Assembly (NCBI RefSeq): GCF_029379315.1
Contig: NZ_JAQYWQ010000008.1
Span: forward strand, 52,394-116,393
Length of the DNA: 64,000 nucleotides
Origin: Nostoc sp. S13
GTDB lineage: Bacteria > Cyanobacteriota > Cyanobacteriia > Cyanobacteriales > Nostocaceae
Direction: 5' to 3'
The notes beneath the pieces were generated by a model, which searched no databases, had not been told where the DNA came from, and was given only the letters and a program-made list of their open reading frames with translations. Below are positions 60,660 through 64,000 of the stretch, piece by piece; position 1 is the stretch's first letter, and every line of letters starts with the position of its first letter. A program made the position numbers and the translations under genes.

Positions 60660-62015
60660 ATGCAAGTTTCAGAAAATTCTGTTAATAATACGGCTAGTTT
60701 AAAGAATTTGAAAGGGTTTGATGAGAATCATCCACCTGACCCAAAATTGATTGATAGTTGTGTACATTGTGGATTTTGTCTCTCGACTTGTCCCAGTTAT
60801 CGGGTGCTTGGGAAGGAGATGGATTCTCCTAGGGGACGTATCTATTTAATGGATGCAATTAATCAGGGTGAGATTGCCCTGAATACAGCCACGGTAGAAC
60901 ATTTTGATTCTTGTTTGGGCTGTCTTGCTTGTGTGAGTACTTGTCCTTCTGGTGTGCAATATGACAAATTGATTTCTGCAACTCGTCATCAAGTTGAACG
61001 AAATTATCCCCGCAGTTTGCCAGACCGATTTTTTCGTCAATTGATATTTTCTCTGTTTCCCTATCCTAAACTTTTACGGATTTTATTAGTTCCGTTATTA
61101 GTTTATCAAAAGTTGGGATTTGCCAAATTATTTCGCGCTACGGGTTTACTCAAGAAAATATCGCCCCGTTTGGCAGCAATGGAATCTATTCTGCCAGAAA
61201 TTACTCTCAAATCTTTTCAAGATAACTTACCTGCTGTTATTCGCGCCAAAGGTGAGAAACGGTATCGAGTCGGGGTAATTTTAGGTTGCGTACAACGGCT
61301 GTTTTTCTCCTCAGTGAATGAAGCAACTGTACGAGTTTTAACAGCAAATGGTTGTGAAGTTGTGATTCCAAAATCTCAAGGTTGTTGTGCAGCGCTTCCC
61401 GAACACCAAGGACAAGCAGAACAGGCGAAAGCTTTAGCAAGGCAGATGATTGATAGTTTTGCTAATACTGATGTAGATTTCGTAATTATCAATGCTGCTG
61501 GTTGCGGTCATACTTTGAAGGAATACGGTCACATTTTAGAAGATGACCCAGAATATCGGGAAAAGGCAAAGGATTTTGCCGCTAAGGTTAAAGATGCTCA
61601 AGAATTTTTGGCAACTGTTGGATTAACAGCAAAACTATCGCCACTAACTGATAAACCCTTGAATTTAGTTTATCAAGATGCTTGTCATTTATTGCATGGA
61701 CAAAAGATTAGCGTACAACCGCGTCAGGTATTGCGACAAATTCCAGGTGTGAAGTTGAGAGAACCAATAGATGCAGCTTTATGTTGTGGCAGCGCTGGGG
61801 TTTATAATATGCTGCAACCTGATGTTTCTGAGGAATTGGGTCAGCAAAAAGTGCAGAATTTGTTGAATACTGGTGCTGAGTTAATTGCTTCTGCTAATCC
61901 GGGGTGTACTTTGCAAATTACTAAACATTTGCAGTTGCAAGGTAAAAAGATTGCAGTTATTCACCCGATAGAGTTGTTGGATTATTCGATTCGGGGTGAA
62001 AAGTTGGAATTGTAA
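60660..62015 (+). CDS. glcF: Glycolate dehydrogenase iron-sulfur subunit GlcF
   Basis: A 451-residue protein with two N-terminal [4Fe-4S] ferredoxin-like sites, CVHCGFCLSTCPSY and CLGCLACVSTCPSG, and two CCG domains with QGCCAALPEHQGQ...NAAGCGHTLKEYG and DACHLLHGQ...CCGSAGVYNML...NPGCTLQ. This is the standard layout of GlcF. It passes electrons from the flavin subunits to the membrane quinone pool. It is the second gene of a glcE-glcF pair; a small GC-rich repeat (60588-60640) fills the gap. Confidence 0.93.
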   Translation: MQVSENSVNNTASLKNLKGFDENHPPDPKLIDSCVHCGFCLSTCPSYRVLGKEMDSPRGRIYLMDAINQGEIALNTATVEHFDSCLGCLACVSTCPSGVQYDKLISATRHQVERNYPRSLPDRFFRQLIFSLFPYPKLLRILLVPLLVYQKLGFAKLFRATGLLKKISPRLAAMESILPEITLKSFQDNLPAVIRAKGEKRYRVGVILGCVQRLFFSSVNEATVRVLTANGCEVVIPKSQGCCAALPEHQGQAEQAKALARQMIDSFANTDVDFVIINAAGCGHTLKEYGHILEDDPEYREKAKDFAAKVKDAQEFLATVGLTAKLSPLTDKPLNLVYQDACHLLHGQKISVQPRQVLRQIPGVKLREPIDAALCCGSAGVYNMLQPDVSEELGQQKVQNLLNTGAELIASANPGCTLQITKHLQLQGKKIAVIHPIELLDYSIRGEKLEL

Positions 62016-62430
62016 ATATTTCTTCTGGGCTGGGCGTCTTGTCATTGATTTTAAAGCAAAGAGCCAAAGCTACGTTTTTAATCCTAGTTTTTACTCCCCT
62101 CCTCGCTTGCGGAGAGGGGTTGGGGGTGGGGTTCATCTGAATTCTGTTTAATTAAGCAGACATAAATAATCAGTCAATCTAAGAGGATGTTTTAAAAGTA
62201 GTTTGCTGTGATTTTAGGCACTTATTGTTCCCCCCTAGCCCCCCTTAAAAAGGGGGGAACCGGAATCAAAATCCCCCTTAAAAAGGTGGATTTAGGGAGA
62301 ACTAAAACGTTTTGTTACCGAGAAGAGGACTTTTAAAACATCCTCTAAAGAAGTTTTTCCGAAATAGCGGCTTTGTCGTCTGTATAATCACTGAAATGGG
62401 CAAGAGCGTCAGGCTGATTTCAGGTGATTT
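62016..62430. repeat. Repeat-rich spacer
   Basis: 415 bp. It contains the family-N-like stretch 62090-62131 (CTCCCCTCCTCGCTTGCGGAG... then GGGGTTGGGGGTGGGG) and a hairpin CCCCCCTT (62239-62246) / AAGGGGGG (62270-62277), followed by a second CCCCCTTAAAAAGG half copy near 62273-62288. It is typical dispersed-repeat sequence; no gene is seen. Confidence 0.65.
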
Positions 62431-63738
62431 GTGATGAAACTAGATTTAGTTAGGTTTTTTCAGGCTTGCAACCCTAGCAAGACTCTGGTTGTGAGCAAAC
62501 CGGAAGATAGACAGTATTATATTGATTTTTCCAAAGTTCGTGGTGCCAAGATTATTGAGGAATTAGGGCGAACTATTACCCGCCTTTCACCTGAAGAAGC
62601 TACCTGTCAATTATTTACCGGACATATCGGCTGTGGCAAATCCACTGAGTTACTGCGGCTAAAAGCAGAATTAGAGCAGCAGGGATTTCATGTGGTTTAT
62701 TTTGAGTCTAGCCAAAGCCTGGATATGGCTGATATTGATATTACAGATATTTTATTAGCAGTAGCTCGTGAGGTGAGTCAAAGCCTGGAAGCAATAAAAA
62801 TTAACCTTAAACCAGGATACTTTAAAAATCTATTTACAGAAATTGCTGAGTTTTTGCAAACGCCGCTAAATATTGGGGTTGAGGCTCAATTATCTGTAGG
62901 TATTGCCAAGATTACTGCCAAAACTAAAGATAGTCCCAAACTTCGCGGTCAGTTACGGCAATATTTAGAACCGCGCACCAATGGCATTTTAGAATCAATT
63001 AACAAAGAATTGCTCAAGCCTGCTATAGAAAACCTCAAGCAGCAAGGTAAAAAAGGACTGGTGGTAATTGTCGATAATCTCGACAGAGTGGATAATTCTC
63101 AAAAACCTTCCGGTCATTACCAGCCAGAATATCTCTTTGTGGAACGCGGTGAACAGTTAAACCAGCTAAATTGTCATGTTGTTTATACTATTCCCCTAGT
63201 GTTGATTTTTTCCAACGCTTTAGGAAGGCTAACAAATCGCTTTGGCGTAGACCCCAAGGTTTTGCCAATGGTTCCTGTGCAAGTACAGGATGGTTCGCAA
63301 TTCTCACAGGGAATTACGCTGCTGCAACAGATGGTTATGGCGAGGGCTTTTCCTGGTGTCAGTTGGGAACAAAGCCGGAATTTAATTACTGAGGTTTTTG
63401 ATAGTCCTGATACTTTAGAAAGACTGTGCTTAGTTAGCGGCGGTCATTTGCGTAATTTGCTGATGTTATTATTTCGCTGTCTTCAGCAAGAAGACCCACC
63501 TCTGTCGCGTGAGTGTTTAAATAGGGTGATTAAACAACGCCGCAATGAACTAACTTTAGCAATTACGCCCGATGAATGGGAATTACTGCATGAAGTGGCG
63601 CAAGAGAAAAGCTTGAGAGGTCATGAAAGATACGAACTTTTGCTCCGCAGTATGTTTGTATTTGAATACCGCGATGAGGATGGGTCGTGGTTTGATATCA
63701 ATCCGATTTTGGCAGAAGCCAAGGAATTTAGGTTATAA
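62431..63738 (+). CDS. P-loop ATPase of unknown function
   Basis: A 435-residue AAA-type ATPase. Walker A GHIGCGKSTELL lies near residues 65-76; Walker B GLVVIVDNLDRVD near 210-222; a sensor-like GGHLRNLLMLLFRCL region follows. An N-terminal block, KPEDRQYYIDFSKVRGAKII, recurs in related cyanobacterial ATPases I recall. The C-terminal part is helical with a winged-helix-like ending (LLLRSMFVFEYRDEDGSWFDINP). No transmembrane segment or effector domain is seen. It is a regulatory ATPase candidate; a partner might lie beyond the window edge. Confidence 0.75.
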   Translation: MMKLDLVRFFQACNPSKTLVVSKPEDRQYYIDFSKVRGAKIIEELGRTITRLSPEEATCQLFTGHIGCGKSTELLRLKAELEQQGFHVVYFESSQSLDMADIDITDILLAVAREVSQSLEAIKINLKPGYFKNLFTEIAEFLQTPLNIGVEAQLSVGIAKITAKTKDSPKLRGQLRQYLEPRTNGILESINKELLKPAIENLKQQGKKGLVVIVDNLDRVDNSQKPSGHYQPEYLFVERGEQLNQLNCHVVYTIPLVLIFSNALGRLTNRFGVDPKVLPMVPVQVQDGSQFSQGITLLQQMVMARAFPGVSWEQSRNLITEVFDSPDTLERLCLVSGGHLRNLLMLLFRCLQQEDPPLSRECLNRVIKQRRNELTLAITPDEWELLHEVAQEKSLRGHERYELLLRSMFVFEYRDEDGSWFDINPILAEAKEFRL

Positions 63739-63813
63739 ATCGGCAATAAAGGTGTACAACTGTACCCCTTACCGTATCAGGTTTTTTGTTAAATGTTATA
63801 AGGTTAACCATCT

Positions 63814-64000
63814 CAGTCGTGACGGGAGCGGTCTAAGTCGTGACGGGAGCGGTCTAAGTCGTGACGGGAGCGGTCTCAGTCGTGATGGGAGCGGTATCAG
63901 TCGTGACGGGAGCGGTATCAGTCGTGACGGGAGCGGTCTGAGTCGTGACGGGAGCGGTCTCAGTCGTGATGGGAGCGGTATCAGTCGTGACGGGAGCGGT
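63814..64000. repeat. 21-bp minisatellite, 8.9 copies, running off the window
   Basis: The unit is CAGTCGTGACGGGAGCGGTCT, with variants AAG/GAG at the start, GAT for GAC, and GGTAT at the end. At least eight full copies and part of a ninth are seen before the window ends. It begins 75 bp after the ATPase stop. One + frame (SRDGSGL)n is open throughout and back to a GTG at about 63751, but this also follows from the 21-bp unit length, so coding is not claimed. Confidence 0.92.

Noticed and set aside
1..64000. tRNA, rRNA, riboswitch or prophage genes
   Set aside because: Looked for in all spacers; no cloverleaf, rRNA-like or cobalamin-riboswitch-like sequence was recognised. A dedicated covariance search could still find one.

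Overview
The window reads as a chromosomal segment of a filamentous, heterocyst-type cyanobacterium close to Nostoc/Anabaena. The basis is the very frequent HIP1 octamer GCGATCGC (for example 5011-5018, 6266-6273 and 6314-6321), several families of short dispersed palindromes, short tandem heptanucleotide repeats, and typical cyanobacterial families: DUF2808, DUF2232, the TIGR00303 type of CobT, GlcE/GlcF, many Uma2 proteins, a PEP-CTERM protein and an OAA-type lectin. No tRNA, rRNA, CRISPR array, intact transposase or prophage was recognised. The product names are family assignments made by reading the translations; no search was run.

Layout. 0.3-6.2 kb: a phosphoribosyltransferase, a GPH-type sugar symporter, a lone ATP-grasp peptide ligase of the PGM1 type, an SDR oxidoreductase and a small conserved protein. 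6.2-7.9 kb is a long repeat-bearing spacer. 7.9-11 kb: a large secreted-type protein (two PA14 copies, two Calx-beta domains, a PQQ-type sugar dehydrogenase domain). 11.3-15.2 kb: a mercuric-reductase-like flavoprotein with a TVP38/DedA-like membrane protein, a 21-bp minisatellite and a GT2. 15.4-18.4 kb: tandem Uma2 genes, an Imm1 immunity protein next to a gene remnant, DUF2808 and DoxX. 19-26.6 kb: a four-repeat OAA-like lectin, an Spx/ArsC-like protein, an Lhr-like helicase, a frameshifted truncated hemoglobin, an SMP-30 lactonase, a decayed Uma2 gene and a CSP41-like SDR. 26.9-35.2 kb: an exopolysaccharide region (GT4, two sugar transferases, gmd, GDP-fucose synthase) that also holds a folate cyclo-ligase, a redoxin/2OG-Fe(II) oxygenase fusion and an orphan ABC permease. 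35.6-43.5 kb: an XRE regulator, a giant Hsp70-like protein, a Crp-type regulator, DUF2232 and CobT. 44.2-50.9 kb: a PEP-CTERM protein, a di-heme cytochrome, an ABC binding lipoprotein and an M48-like protein that has lost zinc ligands. 51.3-59 kb: a RelE/ParE-type toxin-antitoxin pair, a stop-interrupted Uma2 gene, a U32 peptidase, a GT2, a GNAT remnant and a type II restriction-modification pair. 59.2-64 kb: glycolate dehydrogenase subunits GlcE and GlcF, a P-loop ATPase, and a second 21-bp minisatellite that runs off the window.

The most striking feature is how repeats have entered coding sequence. At least five unrelated genes (Hsp70-like, cobT, the ABC binding protein, the U32 peptidase and glcE) carry in-frame segments that match dispersed repeats found elsewhere in the window. 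One 47-bp element is read in two different frames in two genes. The heptamer repeats reach the very start of cobT and the stop codon of the binding-protein gene. Two candidate non-autonomous elements with terminal inverted repeats are also visible. Gene decay is frequent: a truncated hemoglobin, two Uma2 genes, a GNAT gene and an unrecognised frame beside Imm1.

Functional groups that probably work together: the polysaccharide genes at 26.9-31.4 kb (GDP-mannose to GDP-fucose plus lipid-linked chain initiation), the flavoprotein/TVP38 pair, the DoxX/DUF2808 overlap, the toxin-antitoxin pair, the methylase/endonuclease pair, and glcE-glcF (photorespiratory glycolate oxidation).
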